Below are positions 1 through 8,730 of a DNA stretch of 64,000 bases, piece after piece. Below the pieces are notes generated by a model. The model did not search any database. It had not been told where the DNA came from and was given only the letters and a program-made list of their open reading frames with translations. Each line of letters starts with the position of its first letter. Positions within the stretch are counted from its first letter, which is position 1. The position numbers and the translations under genes were made by a program. Origin of the DNA: Gordonia aichiensis NBRC 108223 (GTDB taxonomy: Bacteria > Actinomycetota > Actinomycetes > Mycobacteriales > Mycobacteriaceae); the NCBI RefSeq assembly GCF_000332975.1, contig NZ_BANR01000010.1, forward strand, positions 1-64,000, in the 5' to 3' direction.

Positions 1-270
1 GATTGCGTCGTGATCGACGTCGACGAGACCGAGGTCCGCGTGATCGGCCTGGGGTCGTGGACCGACGCGGAGCAGAGCCGCGATTCGTTCGCGTTGTTCG
101 GAAGTGAGGGGCGGTGCCTTCGCCAAGAGTTCGCGAACATGATCCTCGATGCGCGCAGCACTGAAATCTCTTCTGGCGCTAGCGACTTCATGGGATTCTG
201 GACCGTATGTGCGCGTGGCGTAGGCCAGTTTGGCGCGAGCAGTTCGACTCGTGCGAGATGCACCAGACAA
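1..270 (-). CDS. Small protein of the integrative element, 3' end cut by the window edge
   Basis: A TTG codon at 270-268 is preceded by GGAGG with a 6-nt gap and opens a frame that stays open to position 1 (90 codons). The product begins with a short basic Ser/Arg-rich stretch, then has an Arg/Glu-rich helical segment (RIEDHVRELLAKAPPLTSEQ, about residues 43-62) followed by RERIAALLR. Short proteins with a similar RIE-EL-APPLT-EQ-R-ALL pattern are common as hypothetical proteins in actinobacterial phages and integrative elements. The function is unknown to me. It points the same way as the recombinase and follows the 370-747 gene, so it probably belongs to the element. It may be missed by standard callers because of the TTG start and the missing stop. 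Confidence 0.6.
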   Translation of the reverse strand, partial: MSGASRTSRTARAKLAYATRTYGPESHEVASARRDFSAARIEDHVRELLAKAPPLTSEQRERIAALLRVGPRPQADHADLGLVDVDHDAI

Positions 271-369
271 GGGAAGCCTCCAAAAGGCAGCAAGAAACTA
301 CCCTCCGATGAGAGGCTTAAAACGCGGTCGGCCTTTGCAGACTCAGGCGGCACTCAGAGGTGCGACACG

Positions 370-747
370 CTAACCCGTTACTCCAACCCTAGCAGCAAGA
401 GTGCGTAGCGAGATGTCGGTCAGATGGCGTGTTGAAGCCATATCGCACAGCGCCACGATGCGATCAAACGCTGCGGTCCCTCGGTGGACTTGAATGTTGA
501 CGCCGCACTTCCGCCACGAGCCTGCCGTATCCACCTTGCACGCACATTGCAAGCTGATGCGGTTGTAGTCGCTTTCATCTGGGTCCGGCCCAGAGACATT
601 CTTGTGGTGTTGGCGGGATCGGAACTCGCGAGCGACAGTCCATCCGGATCGACCATCTGCATAGATTGTGCGCACCAATCGCGCGACGAACCACCTCTCG
701 TGCGCTACACCGTTGCCTTCGCAATAGATCTCGAGAATATGCGTCAT
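370..747 (-). CDS. Hypothetical protein translationally coupled to the serine recombinase
   Basis: This frame of about 125 codons overlaps the recombinase stop by ATGA (ATG at 747-745, recombinase TGA at 746-744), so the two are probably translated together; a GTG six bases upstream is the alternative start. The product is not recognisable. It has a beta-rich N-terminus (MTHILEIYCEGNGVAHERWF), a basic central part and two cysteine-containing stretches (CACK and KCG) around residues 70-85 that could bind metal, then a short C-terminal helix. A small gene tightly coupled to an integrase could encode a recombination directionality factor or an accessory protein, but nothing in the sequence proves it. 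Confidence 0.6.
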   Translation of the reverse strand: MTHILEIYCEGNGVAHERWFVARLVRTIYADGRSGWTVAREFRSRQHHKNVSGPDPDESDYNRISLQCACKVDTAGSWRKCGVNIQVHRGTAAFDRIVALCDMASTRHLTDISLRTLAARVGVTG

Positions 748-2075
748 TTCCACTCCACATCAATAAACTCTGGTAGGAACCGCTTCTGCCCCCGCGGAGC
801 CCTTTGAATCGTTACAGTCATGAGTGCGTCAATGACCTTGCCGCGCGCATCCGGGCTGAGCCGCTTCCACGCAGCAGTCAGGTCACTCTCACCGTCGAGT
901 GGACTCACCTGCCTAGCTTCGGCGATCTGACGCTCAACCTTCTCGAGCTCAGCCCGAAGATCCCCAGTGCCGCGCGCCAACTGAGAGGCATCGATTACAC
1001 CCGAGGCGAACAACGCGGCCAGTTCATCGAGACGTACACGAAGCCCATCACGCCTGGTACTCATCGCCGACGTGTCTGGTCGGCTACTGACCTCGACCCG
1101 CTGCGAACTCAAATGCCCAACCACAATTGCCGAAATGTATTCATCCAGCGCCCCTTGGTTGCGGCGCACGTGTCTGTCGAGACAGGCGTAGGACACCCTT
1201 TCTCCTGCGCGATGAACTTGCACACGTTTACCGCAGACACCGCAGCGATAGACCTGGGTGCCTTGGTATTTACGCTCGAAGGAGACGTTGTTTCGTCTGG
1301 CAGGGTCGCTAAGGATCGCCTCGACTGCGAGTTGATCGTCTCGGTCGACAATCGGTTCCCACTGCCCCCGCCCAACTACATCGCCGCGGTGGACAACCAT
1401 TCCGGCGTGACGGGGGTTCAGCAGCACTCTCCTGACCGTAGTCCCGCCCCACTCCTGCCCTGTAGTGCGCGTGCGGTGGCCGGCAGCATTCCATTGCCGA
1501 GCAACACCTCGCAGTGTGCCGCCCGCGAGTATTTCTGCTGTTGCGGAGCGAATCGCCTGGGCCTCGGATTCGACGTGCAGGCCATCGGAGGTGAAGCCGA
1601 ACGGAGTTTTTGTGGCGACCCACTCCCCCGCAGCGGCACGCTGGTCATTGGCCCGTTTGCGACGCTCCGAAGAGTGTTCGCTCTCTTGACGGGCGACACT
1701 TCCGAGGATTCGGGCAACCATTCGGCCAGCCGAAGTGGAGAGGTCGAGTGTGCCACTCGTGACGGTTCGTATCTCGACTCGTTGCTTGTCGACTAGCTCG
1801 ATGAATCGCTCGAGCTCGATCGGCGAACGGTGTAGCCGGTCCGAGTGCCATGCAACAAGTCCCTGAATGTCGCCGGCCTCGATTGCGTTGAGCATCTCTT
1901 CGTACTGCGGGCGGCGCTTACCGGAGAAGGCCGAGGTGTCGTTGTCGACGAACACGCGGATGTTGTTCCATCCCAGGGTTTCTGCGAGCTTCCGGCAGTC
2001 TTGCTCTTGTCGGTCGACACCGAGCTCGGTACCTCGAGGGTCTGAGCTGATTCGGCAGTAGATGGCGGTCGACAT
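744..2075 (-). CDS. Large serine recombinase (site-specific integrase)
   Basis: The 443-residue product starts STAIYCRISSD, the resolvase-type N-terminus with the nucleophilic serine in the YxRxS motif (Ser10) and the usual early arginines. Next come the catalytic domain to about residue 140, the Recombinase domain (TPFGFTSDG near 155), a zinc-ribbon-like segment with CGVC and a later Cys, and a C-terminal coiled coil (RAELEKVERQIAEAR). Such enzymes integrate and excise phages and mobile elements at short attB/attP sites with a 2-bp crossover, without host factors. The ATG at 2075 is chosen because the family starts there; TATCGT lies 7 nt upstream, so the mRNA may be leaderless. The gene abuts the eccC junction, which is the likely attachment site. 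Confidence 0.93.
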   Translation of the reverse strand: MSTAIYCRISSDPRGTELGVDRQEQDCRKLAETLGWNNIRVFVDNDTSAFSGKRRPQYEEMLNAIEAGDIQGLVAWHSDRLHRSPIELERFIELVDKQRVEIRTVTSGTLDLSTSAGRMVARILGSVARQESEHSSERRKRANDQRAAAGEWVATKTPFGFTSDGLHVESEAQAIRSATAEILAGGTLRGVARQWNAAGHRTRTTGQEWGGTTVRRVLLNPRHAGMVVHRGDVVGRGQWEPIVDRDDQLAVEAILSDPARRNNVSFERKYQGTQVYRCGVCGKRVQVHRAGERVSYACLDRHVRRNQGALDEYISAIVVGHLSSQRVEVSSRPDTSAMSTRRDGLRVRLDELAALFASGVIDASQLARGTGDLRAELEKVERQIAEARQVSPLDGESDLTAAWKRLSPDARGKVIDALMTVTIQRAPRGQKRFLPEFIDVEWK

Positions 2076-2082
2076 ACCAATG

Positions 2083-2088
2083 ACGATA
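2083..2088 (-). promoter_or_regulatory. Candidate -10 box for a leaderless recombinase transcript
   Basis: On the minus strand TATCGT fits the actinobacterial TANNNT consensus and lies exactly 7 nt before the ATG of the recombinase, where a start site would coincide with the start codon. No Shine-Dalgarno sequence is visible. The box is element DNA just inside the junction, so the recombinase may carry its own promoter and not depend on eccC transcription. Confidence 0.35.
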
Positions 2089-2099
2089 GCGCGTTTAGG

Positions 2100-2148
2100 T
2101 GTGTAACTGGACAAACAACACCCAGGAACGTTGCGCCGCCCTTGAAGT
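2100..2148. other. Attachment-site junction between eccC and the element
   Basis: Reading the minus strand, eccC codes for the conserved VDFKGGATFLG (Walker-B-like region of the first ATPase) up to about 2120. The next codons (GTTGTTTGTCCAGTTACACA) are AT-richer and encode nothing like EccC. The crossover must therefore lie in or just before the LG codons at 2120-2125, and the hybrid att site should span roughly 20-25 bp on either side. The precise 2-bp core cannot be fixed without the other junction. Confidence 0.6.
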
Positions 2149-3703
2149 CGACGAGGACGAGGTTCAACTCGGCGGGTGAGTGCGTCGCCAGCAAGGACAC
2201 GACGAGCGTGCGCAAGAACTCCGACTTCCCCGAGCCTGTTGCACCGATACATAATCCGTGCGGTCCTGTTCCGCCATGCGCGCTTTCTTTGATGTCGAGC
2301 TCGACCGGGGTTCCGTTCGGCTGAAATCCGATCGGCACACGCAGCCGTTCCCGGCCGACCCTTCCGCGCCACTCGACAGCGGGATCGAAGCGGGCGACGT
2401 CGTCGATGCCGAGGAGCGCGGGAAGACCCGGATCGCCCGCAGTGGCCTCGGAGTCCAGGTTGGCCATACTCGCAGCGGTCGCCACGTGGTATCGAGCCAG
2501 TTTGCGTGCGAGCGCGTCTGCCTCGGCGATCGTCAGCGCATCCATGTCGGCGAACTCCTCGACGCCGACAGCGCTTCGCGCACAGACTTTTTCGTCGCGG
2601 ATTGCCAACTCGAGTCCGCGCCGCGCCGCGAGTCCGTCGGGTGGGGCGGACAGATCCAGAATCGTCACCTGCTCGGTACCCGCGTCGTTGAGGAGGCGTT
2701 CGTCTCCGACGACGTGCCCGTCGTCGATGATCACGACGAGGTGCACTCTTCCCGCAGTCGGCGGGGCGGACCGACTGAAACGACCGCGGTCGAGGAGTTC
2801 CGCGGCCAGTGAGGACTCGAGTTCGGCGAGCGACTCGTACACCATGCGCACTGCCCCCAGGCCGTCGCGCGCAAGTGGATGGCCCAGGTGAGGGAGCCAT
2901 TTCGCCCAGTCCCACGCCTCACCGATCGGGTCGGCGGTGACGATCGCGATCCGCAGATGATCGGGGCCGTGAAAGACACACAACTCTGCCATCAGAGCGC
3001 GCACCGTACCGCGCGTCTCCTGCCTGGCGCCACCGATGTTGATCGCCGGAAATCCGCGAAGCGAGATCGACGTCGGCAACCGGTGTACCACCGAATGCGT
3101 TCGGACGAAACGGCGTAATGCCACCATCGACACGGGTTCAAGGTCTTCGGGCGGCCCGGTCTCGGGCGCCATCAGACGTGTCGCGAGCCCGTGTGCACCG
3201 ACGCCGATCCGCACGTGCGCGAAGTCGGAGTCCGACGGACGTCGCTCCCACATCCTGCGGGTCCCGATCAACGCCGGTAGCGCACGCGGGTCGGGATGAC
3301 TCCAGGTGAGCGCCGCACGCTGGTCATCGACGGTATCGCGAACCTGCTCCCGCAACTGCCCGAGATACCGGAAGTAGTCTTTACGCTCCTCGTTGAGTTC
3401 CGCGGCTCGTTTGCCCCCTCCCCGACCACTGGCGGCGAACATGCCGAACATGGACATGAGCATCATCAGCGGGAACATCATGAACAGAGGGTTGCTGAGG
3501 ATGTTGCGGCCACCGGTCGCGAACATCAGAGCGAGCATCCCGATGACCGCAACGATCATGACCACCGGCAGCAGCTTCATCAGCAGGTTGCCGGGGACCA
3601 CGCGCGGGACGTCGGGTGGCGGTGCGATGCTCAGCTCACCGCCGGGGGCGCGCGGTGCGGCGATCCGCGCACGACGCACGAATCCCTCGGTCGTCGAAAC
3701 CAA
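2120..3703 (-). pseudogene. eccC: eccC, ESX-4-type type VII secretion ATPase, 5' fragment interrupted by the element
   Basis: EccC is the membrane-bound FtsK/SpoIIIE-like motor of type VII secretion and normally has about 1,200-1,350 residues with three ATPase domains. Here 528 codons remain. Two membrane segments lie near residues 45-95, the linker follows, and the first ATPase has Walker A (GATGSGKS, near 486-493) and VDFKGGATF. After LG the frame runs into element DNA and ends at 1793 after about 109 unrelated codons. The start is TTG at 3703, five bases after a GGGGGAG ribosome site; this gives an N-terminus (VSTTEGFVRR) like other EccC proteins, unlike the ATG upstream. Without domains 2 and 3, which bind the substrate signal, secretion by this locus should be off while the element is integrated. 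Confidence 0.88.
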
Positions 3704-3829
3704 CTCATCTCCCCCACAGAACCCGGACACATGCTGCGCCTCATGGCTTCTAGGCCTGTTGAGACTTGGCTGGTCGTCGATGTCGTAGTTCGCTATGTTA
3801 GCTCCGAATCATCAGAAGAACGGACAAAC

Positions 3830-5359
3830 ATGACATCTGTGGATACGTCGAGGGTGGTCGGCCCGAACTCGGGCGGCGAGCACCGCGACAACCACGCCGC
3901 GCGGATCGAACCCGCCCTCGTACGCGTGTCCGTGCTCGGAGGAAACACGCAACTCGACGTCGGGCTCCCCGCCGCAGTCCCGGTGGCCCTGCTGATCGGC
4001 GAGGTCGTCGCGCAGATACAGTCACGTGTCCCCGTCCAGCGCGACCCCGACGTCGAATCCTCGACGCAACCTCCCGAACGAGCGCACCGTTGGACACTCG
4101 CGTTGGTCGGCCAAGAGCCGCTCGCACCGAACCGCACGTTGTCGGAGTCGGGTGTACGGGACGGCGATCTGTTGATGCTGCAGTCTGTCGACACCGGCGA
4201 GTCGCCGGTCTTGTTCGACGACGTCGTCGACGCGGTGGCTCGACTCAATGATTCGGTCTTCGCCGCGTGGTCACCTGTCGCCGCACGCTACACGGGATAC
4301 GTTGCGACGCTTGTCGCCGCACTGGCCGCAGCTGCGTCGTTGACTCTCACTCGAGCGGGTGGGATGGGAAGCATTGCAGCCCTGTTCGGCGGTGTCGCGG
4401 CGTTGGTGTTCCTCGTCGCTGCGGCCGTTGTCGCCCGGCACTTCGACGACGCAACCTCCGCGACCGTTCTGTCGGCATCGGCCATGCCGTTCGCGTTCGC
4501 CGCGGGTCTTCTGGCGCCACCCGGCGCATTCGGTTCGGCCCACCTGGCGCTCGGGTGCGCACTGGTATTGCTCGCCGCGACCGTGTCATATCGCGTGACT
4601 GCAGTCGGTCCCATCACACACAGCGCGCTGACCACCGCGTCGCTGCTGGCAGGCGTCGGCGCGGGGGTGCAACTCCTCAGTGATATCGGTGTGGAGAAGG
4701 TGTCGGCGATCGTGGCCGCCATCGGCCTGCTGGCCGTCTGCATGGCCTCGCGCACGACCATCCTGCTGACCAAGCTGCCAGTTCCGCCCGTGCCCACGGC
4801 GGGTGCGCCGATCGATCTCGATGTGTTCGAACCAGCACCCGCGATCGAGGGAATCGGCGCCATCGGTGCCATCGCGCTTCCGAAAGTCGATGCACTCGAA
4901 CGACGTTCACATCTCGCCAATGCGTATATGACCGGTATCGTCGGCGGCGCAACGGCCCTTACCGCGGCCGCAGCCTGCGGAACTGCTGCGCCGCTGGCCG
5001 GATTCCACGCCGTTCCGGTGGCGTACGCGATGGTCATCGGCACGGCCCTCTGCCTGCGTGGCCGTTCGCACAGCGATCTCACACAGGCCGCTACGCAGAT
5101 TGCCGGCGGTGCGCTGACCGTGATCGCAGTCCTCATCGGACTGGCGGTCGGCAGCCCTTCGCCGTGGGCACTCGTCGGATTCGGTATCGGCACCGCACTT
5201 GCTGCGGGAGCCATGATCATCGGACGGCTTGCCGCCGTCCACGACTTCTCGCCGGTGCTCCGACGCAGCGCCGAACTTCTCGAGTACGCACTGTTGCTCA
5301 CGGTCATCCCGTTGCTGCTGTGGATACTTGATCTGTACCGACTCGTGCGAGAGCTCTGA
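3830..5359 (+). CDS. eccD: EccD, type VII secretion integral membrane channel protein
   Basis: The 509-residue product has an N-terminal ubiquitin-like domain (about residues 25-120, starting RVSVLGGNTQLDVGLP) and then around eleven membrane helices from about residue 145 to the C-terminus, the standard EccD plan and length. EccD forms the transmembrane vestibule of the ESX core complex. The ATG at 3830 is used because everything upstream in frame is antisense to eccC. A TATGTT box at 3794-3799 could be its -10. It is divergent from eccC and followed two bases later by mycP, the arrangement I recall for ESX-4 (eccC4 opposite eccD4-mycP4) and not for ESX-1/3/5. Confidence 0.95.
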   Translation: MTSVDTSRVVGPNSGGEHRDNHAARIEPALVRVSVLGGNTQLDVGLPAAVPVALLIGEVVAQIQSRVPVQRDPDVESSTQPPERAHRWTLALVGQEPLAPNRTLSESGVRDGDLLMLQSVDTGESPVLFDDVVDAVARLNDSVFAAWSPVAARYTGYVATLVAALAAAASLTLTRAGGMGSIAALFGGVAALVFLVAAAVVARHFDDATSATVLSASAMPFAFAAGLLAPPGAFGSAHLALGCALVLLAATVSYRVTAVGPITHSALTTASLLAGVGAGVQLLSDIGVEKVSAIVAAIGLLAVCMASRTTILLTKLPVPPVPTAGAPIDLDVFEPAPAIEGIGAIGAIALPKVDALERRSHLANAYMTGIVGGATALTAAAACGTAAPLAGFHAVPVAYAMVIGTALCLRGRSHSDLTQAATQIAGGALTVIAVLIGLAVGSPSPWALVGFGIGTALAAGAMIIGRLAAVHDFSPVLRRSAELLEYALLLTVIPLLLWILDLYRLVREL

Positions 5360-5361
5360 CG

Positions 5362-6744
5362 TTGCCGCACACACGCCCTTCGTCGGTTGTGGCTGTGGTG
5401 ATCTCATGTATCGCATTGCTCACGTACTCGAGTGAGGCTCCGGCGCTCGCGGTGACACCGCCGGTCATCGACGGCTCCGCACTTGTCAGGTCCGCACCGG
5501 TGGCACCGCCCGAGCCCACCGAACAACGCACGCTGTGTGCGACACCGATTGCTGCAGAGAGCTATTCGTCTGCGACGGGCGCACAGGCGATGATGCGATC
5601 AGCCGACATCTGGCGATTCGGCAGGGGTGCGGGTCAACGCGTCGCAGTCATCGACACCGGTGTGACGCCGAATCGACGGCTTCCCCGGCTGATCGCTGGT
5701 GGCGATTACGTATCGACGGGCAACGGGTTGTCGGATTGCGACTCGCACGGCACCCTGGTTGCCGGCATCATCGCGGGCTCGCCGAGCGATACCGACGCTT
5801 TCGCGGGTGTGGCACCCGATGCGTCGATCATCGCCATTCGCCAGTCGAGTACGGCTTTCGGCGCCAGGCGTTCTCGTGATTCGGATGATCCCCATATCGG
5901 CAGCGGCTACGGTTCGGTGCGCACTCTGGCCAACGCTGTGGTGCGCGCGGTCGATCTCGGTGCAACGGTCATCAACATCTCCGAGGTGGCGTGTGCCGCC
6001 GTGGGTACGAAGCTCAACGACCGCGCACTCGGCGCGGCGGTTCGGTACGCGCACACGCGAGATGTCGTTGTCGTCGTCGCGGCGGGTAATCTCACCCGTG
6101 ACTCGGCGTGCTCGAGTCAGAACCCCATACCGAAGGGCGATGACCCGACAGGGTGGCGCTCCGTGTCGATGATCGCAAGTCCCGCTTGGTTTTCCCCATA
6201 CGTGCTCACGGTCGGCTCGGTCGACGCCGCGAGCGGCGCGCCGAGCGACTTCAGCATCAACGGCCCGTGGGTGTCGGTGGCAGCACCGGGAACCGACGTC
6301 GTCAGTGTCGACGGCTCGGGACGAGTCGTATTTGCACAGCAGTCAGAGTCGGGTCCGGTCCCGTTGCGCGGCACCAGTTTCTCGACGGCCTACGTGAGCG
6401 GAATCGTCGCGCTCATCCGTGCCCGTTACCCGCACCTGACCGCCGCTGCGGTGATCGATCGTGTCACCAGAACGGCCCATGCACCGGGAACCGGGCGGGA
6501 CACCCGCATCGGCTTCGGGGTGATAGATCCCCTCGCCGCCCTCACCGCGGAGCTCGACGATGCTCCACGCGCCGGAGCGGTCCCGCACGCGATCGCCGCA
6601 CCGACGCGACCACCGGCTCCCGACCACACCGCTCGAAACGTCGCGGTGATCGGTGGTGGCGCGGCGATTGTGCTCGTCCTCGTCGTGCTCGCGCTCGCTC
6701 TGCCGCACCGTCGCGTACGCGCGCTCGACCCCGACGACTACTGA
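5362..6744 (+). CDS. mycP: Mycosin MycP, membrane-anchored subtilisin-like protease of type VII secretion
   Basis: The 460-residue product has an N-terminal hydrophobic signal segment (about residues 9-30), a subtilase domain with catalytic Asp98 (AVIDTG), His129 (DSHGT) and Ser339 (GTSFSTAYVSG), the oxyanion Asn243 (AAGN), and a C-terminal membrane anchor (about 427-450) with a short cytoplasmic tail. Mycosins associate with and stabilise the ESX membrane complex. The start is TTG two bases after the eccD stop, so the genes are co-transcribed and probably coupled. The usual eccB neighbour is not in this window; next comes housekeeping DNA (ispH), so the ESX locus ends here. Confidence 0.95.
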   Translation: MPHTRPSSVVAVVISCIALLTYSSEAPALAVTPPVIDGSALVRSAPVAPPEPTEQRTLCATPIAAESYSSATGAQAMMRSADIWRFGRGAGQRVAVIDTGVTPNRRLPRLIAGGDYVSTGNGLSDCDSHGTLVAGIIAGSPSDTDAFAGVAPDASIIAIRQSSTAFGARRSRDSDDPHIGSGYGSVRTLANAVVRAVDLGATVINISEVACAAVGTKLNDRALGAAVRYAHTRDVVVVVAAGNLTRDSACSSQNPIPKGDDPTGWRSVSMIASPAWFSPYVLTVGSVDAASGAPSDFSINGPWVSVAAPGTDVVSVDGSGRVVFAQQSESGPVPLRGTSFSTAYVSGIVALIRARYPHLTAAAVIDRVTRTAHAPGTGRDTRIGFGVIDPLAALTAELDDAPRAGAVPHAIAAPTRPPAPDHTARNVAVIGGGAAIVLVLVVLALALPHRRVRALDPDDY

Positions 6745-6756
6745 ACGAAGCCCTAC

Positions 6757-6799
6757 AGCGGTGGCCCTGCCGCGGGTGACCCGGCATCGGACCACCGCT
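6757..6799. terminator. Bidirectional hairpin between mycP and ispH
   Basis: AGCGGTGG (6757-6764) pairs with CCACCGCT (6792-6799), and the intervening bases can form a second stem (CGGG TGA CCCG). It fills the 70-bp gap between the convergent mycP and ispH genes. There is no U tract, like most gene-end hairpins in this window. Confidence 0.55.
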
Positions 6800-6814
6800 T
6801 CCGATGACCTTCTG

Positions 6815-7768
6815 CTACTTGGCCGTTCGCGCGGGCCGCAGCTCGCGCGGCAACGCGAATGTCAGTGTCTCCTCGGCCGTGTTGACCTTCTCGACGGTGT
6901 CGTAGCCGCGCTCGGCCAGGTAGTCGAGTACGCCGCGCACCAGCACCTCGGGAACCGACGCGCCCGAGGTGACGCCGACCGTCGAAACGCCGTCGAGCCA
7001 GGCGTCGTCGATCTCGCGGGCGTAGTCGACGAGGTGTCCGTCCTTGGCGCCGTTCTGCACGGCGACCTCGACGAGGCGTACCGAGTTGGACGAGTTCTTG
7101 GACCCCACCACGATCACGAGGTCGCACTGCGGTGCCATGGCCTTGACGGCGACCTGCCGGTTCTGGGTGGCGTAGCAGATGTCGTCGCTGGGCGGATCGG
7201 CCATCTCGGGGAATTTCTCGCGGAGCCGACGCACGGTTTCCATGGTCTCGTCGACCGAGAGCGTGGTCTGCGACAGCCAGATCACCTTCGACTCGTCGCG
7301 CACCGTGACACCGTCGACGCTGTCGGGCCCGTCGACGATCTGGATGTGCTCAGGGGCCTCACCCGAGGTGCCCTCGACCTCCTCGTGGCCCTCGTGGCCG
7401 ATCAGCAGGATGTCGTAGTCATCGCGGGCGAAACGCTTGGCCTCCTGGTGCACCTTGGTCACCAGCGGACACGTGGCGTCGATCGTCTTCAGGCTGCGCT
7501 CGGCGGCGGTCCGATGTACTTCAGGCGACACGCCATGAGCGGAGAACACGACGATCGCGCCCTCGGGAACCTCGTCGGTCTCGCCGACGAACACCGCTCC
7601 ACGCTCGGTAAGCGTGTCCACGACGTGACGATTGTGGACGATCTCTTTACGCACATAGACGGGTGCGCCGTGCTTGTCCAGGGCGCGTTCGACGGTCTCC
7701 ACCGCTCGGTCGACGCCCGCGCAGTAACCGCGCGGCTCGGCCAGCAGGACACGCTTGGATTCAGACAT
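6815..7768 (-). CDS. ispH: 4-hydroxy-3-methylbut-2-enyl diphosphate reductase (IspH/LytB)
   Basis: The enzyme makes IPP and DMAPP from HMBPP in the last step of the MEP isoprenoid pathway. The 317-residue product shows the three cysteines that hold the iron-sulfur cluster (Cys16 in EPRGYCAG, Cys100 in DATCPL, Cys198 in DICYATQ) and the conserved SAHG and GSKNSSNS motifs. Length and start match the family. It is divergent from the lipid-droplet-protein-like gene, the same neighbourhood as M. tuberculosis lytB2 (Rv1110) as I recall it. Confidence 0.97.
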   Translation of the reverse strand: MSESKRVLLAEPRGYCAGVDRAVETVERALDKHGAPVYVRKEIVHNRHVVDTLTERGAVFVGETDEVPEGAIVVFSAHGVSPEVHRTAAERSLKTIDATCPLVTKVHQEAKRFARDDYDILLIGHEGHEEVEGTSGEAPEHIQIVDGPDSVDGVTVRDESKVIWLSQTTLSVDETMETVRRLREKFPEMADPPSDDICYATQNRQVAVKAMAPQCDLVIVVGSKNSSNSVRLVEVAVQNGAKDGHLVDYAREIDDAWLDGVSTVGVTSGASVPEVLVRGVLDYLAERGYDTVEKVNTAEETLTFALPRELRPARTAK

Positions 7769-7851
7769 GGTTCCCAGGGTACGTGGTCGACGACCTACCG
7801 ACCGTCGTGCGCCGGGTTGGTGTGACGCAGCCCAGATGGCAGAGTGTTGTC

Positions 7852-8730
7852 ATGGTTCGCGCACCTTATCCTGCACGTATCGCCGCAGGTCTCATCGTCG
7901 TGGCACTCGAAGAGACCCGTCGACTACCGACTCGCCTGTTCACGCTGCCGATGACAGCGGTCAGTCAGACGCTGCAAGCCGGGATGCGGGCGCAGCAGCA
8001 GATCGCCGAACTCGCGATCAAGGGCGACGAGGCCCTGGACCTCATTTTCGACAAGGCCGACGAACAGCCCGAGTGGGCGCGTTTCGACGAGGACGAACTC
8101 ACCGAGATCGACCCGGGGACACCCATCGAAAGCGCCGACAAACCCGGCGCCGAGGCCACGACCGCCAAGGTCACGACGCTGCACGCCGCGCCGGCGACCG
8201 TCACGAAACCCCCGACGACCGCGAAGTCCTCACCCGACACGCCTGCGACAACAAAGTCCGCTGCCAAGAAGTCCGCTCCCAAGAAGTCGACGCCCACGAA
8301 GGCGACACCCACGAAGCCCGCGTCCAAGGACTCGACACCCACTCCCAAGAAGTCAACGCCCACGAAGTCGACGCCCACCAAGTCGATGCCCACCAAGTCC
8401 GCGTCGACGGACTCGACGCCCGAGAACCCGGCACCGCGAGCCGACGCCGGGCGTTTTGCTCTCTACAGCTCGGCTCCGGCCGACCTGATCACGGGCGAGA
8501 CGGCCACGCCCGGCGACGACCTTCCCGACGTCGACAAGCCCGAGATCGTCGAGTTCATCGAGTACGACACCCTGACCTTGGCGCAGCTGCGCGCCAAACT
8601 GCGTTCCGTCGATGTCGACGACCTCACAGCTCTCGTCGCCTACGAGACGGCGACCAAGAACCGTGCGCCGTTCGTCACCATGCTCGACAACCGGATCACC
8701 GCGCAGAACAAGCGCTCGCCCAGCTCGTGA
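7852..8730 (+). CDS. Rv1109c-like lipid-droplet-associated protein with Lys/Thr/Pro repeat linker
   Basis: The 292-residue product has a conserved N-terminal part (residues 1-75, with an amphipathic stretch [18 protein letters not shown]), a low-complexity middle of repeated K-S-T-P-T units (about 125-210) and a conserved C-terminal segment ([20 protein letters not shown]) resembling SAP-like helix pairs. It corresponds in position to Rv1109c between lytB2 and xseA; that family is annotated as lipid-droplet associated in rhodococci and mycobacteria. Upstream in-frame codons overlap ispH antisense, so the ATG at 7852 is preferred. The xseA GTG overlaps its stop. Together with the wax ester synthase and PlsB/PlsC genes in this window it suggests a storage-lipid-forming host. 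The exact function is not established by sequence. Confidence 0.8.
   Translation: MVRAPYPARIAAGLIVVALEETRRLPTRLFTLPMTAVSQTLQAGMRAQQQIAELAIKGDEALDLIFDKADEQPEWARFDEDELTEIDPGTPIESADKPGAEATTAKVTTLHAAPATVTKPPTTAKSSPDTPATTKSAAKKSAPKKSTPTKATPTKPASKDSTPTPKKSTPTKSTPTKSMPTKSASTDSTPENPAPRADAGRFALYSSAPADLITGETATPGDDLPDVDKPEIVEFIEYDTLTLAQLRAKLRSVDVDDLTALVAYETATKNRAPFVTMLDNRITAQNKRSPSS
8261..8412 (+). repeat. Tandem degenerate 15-18-bp coding repeats (Lys-Ser/Ala-Thr-Pro-Thr)
   Basis: The DNA repeats units close to CCCACGAAGTCGACG about eight times, encoding KST-PTK-type pentapeptides in the linker of the lipid-droplet-protein-like gene. The copies near 8350-8400 are almost identical, which suggests recent unit duplication. 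Such tracts commonly vary in length between strains. Confidence 0.75.

Larger units (their letters stand above)
1..2119 (-). mobile_element. One end of a serine-recombinase integrative element inserted in eccC (other end outside the window)
   Basis: The ESX ATPase gene eccC is intact from its start at 3703 down to about 2120, where similarity to the EccC family stops abruptly. From there to the left edge lie a large serine recombinase (744-2075), a small gene coupled to it and a further small gene, all on the minus strand. A recombinase at the very end of the element, starting about 45 bp from the junction, is the usual layout for serine-integrase prophages and integrative elements. The missing 3' part of eccC should lie beyond position 1 on the far side of the element. 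No phage structural or transfer gene is visible, so I cannot say whether this is a prophage, a conjugative element or a satellite. Confidence 0.8.

Noticed and set aside
10-408. Plus-strand frame of 132 codons at the left edge
   Set aside because: It is antisense to a minus-strand gene with a good ribosome site and family-like helical sequence, and its own translation shows no conserved pattern.
2076-2915. N-terminal extension of the recombinase frame to a 723-residue protein
   Set aside because: The extra residues are Arg/Pro-rich out-of-frame translation of eccC. The recombinase family starts at the ATG at 2075.
8261-8412. CRISPR-like or satellite repeat
   Set aside because: The repeats are contiguous coding units of 15-18 bp without spacers, inside a real gene. 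No CRISPR array or cas gene is present in the window.
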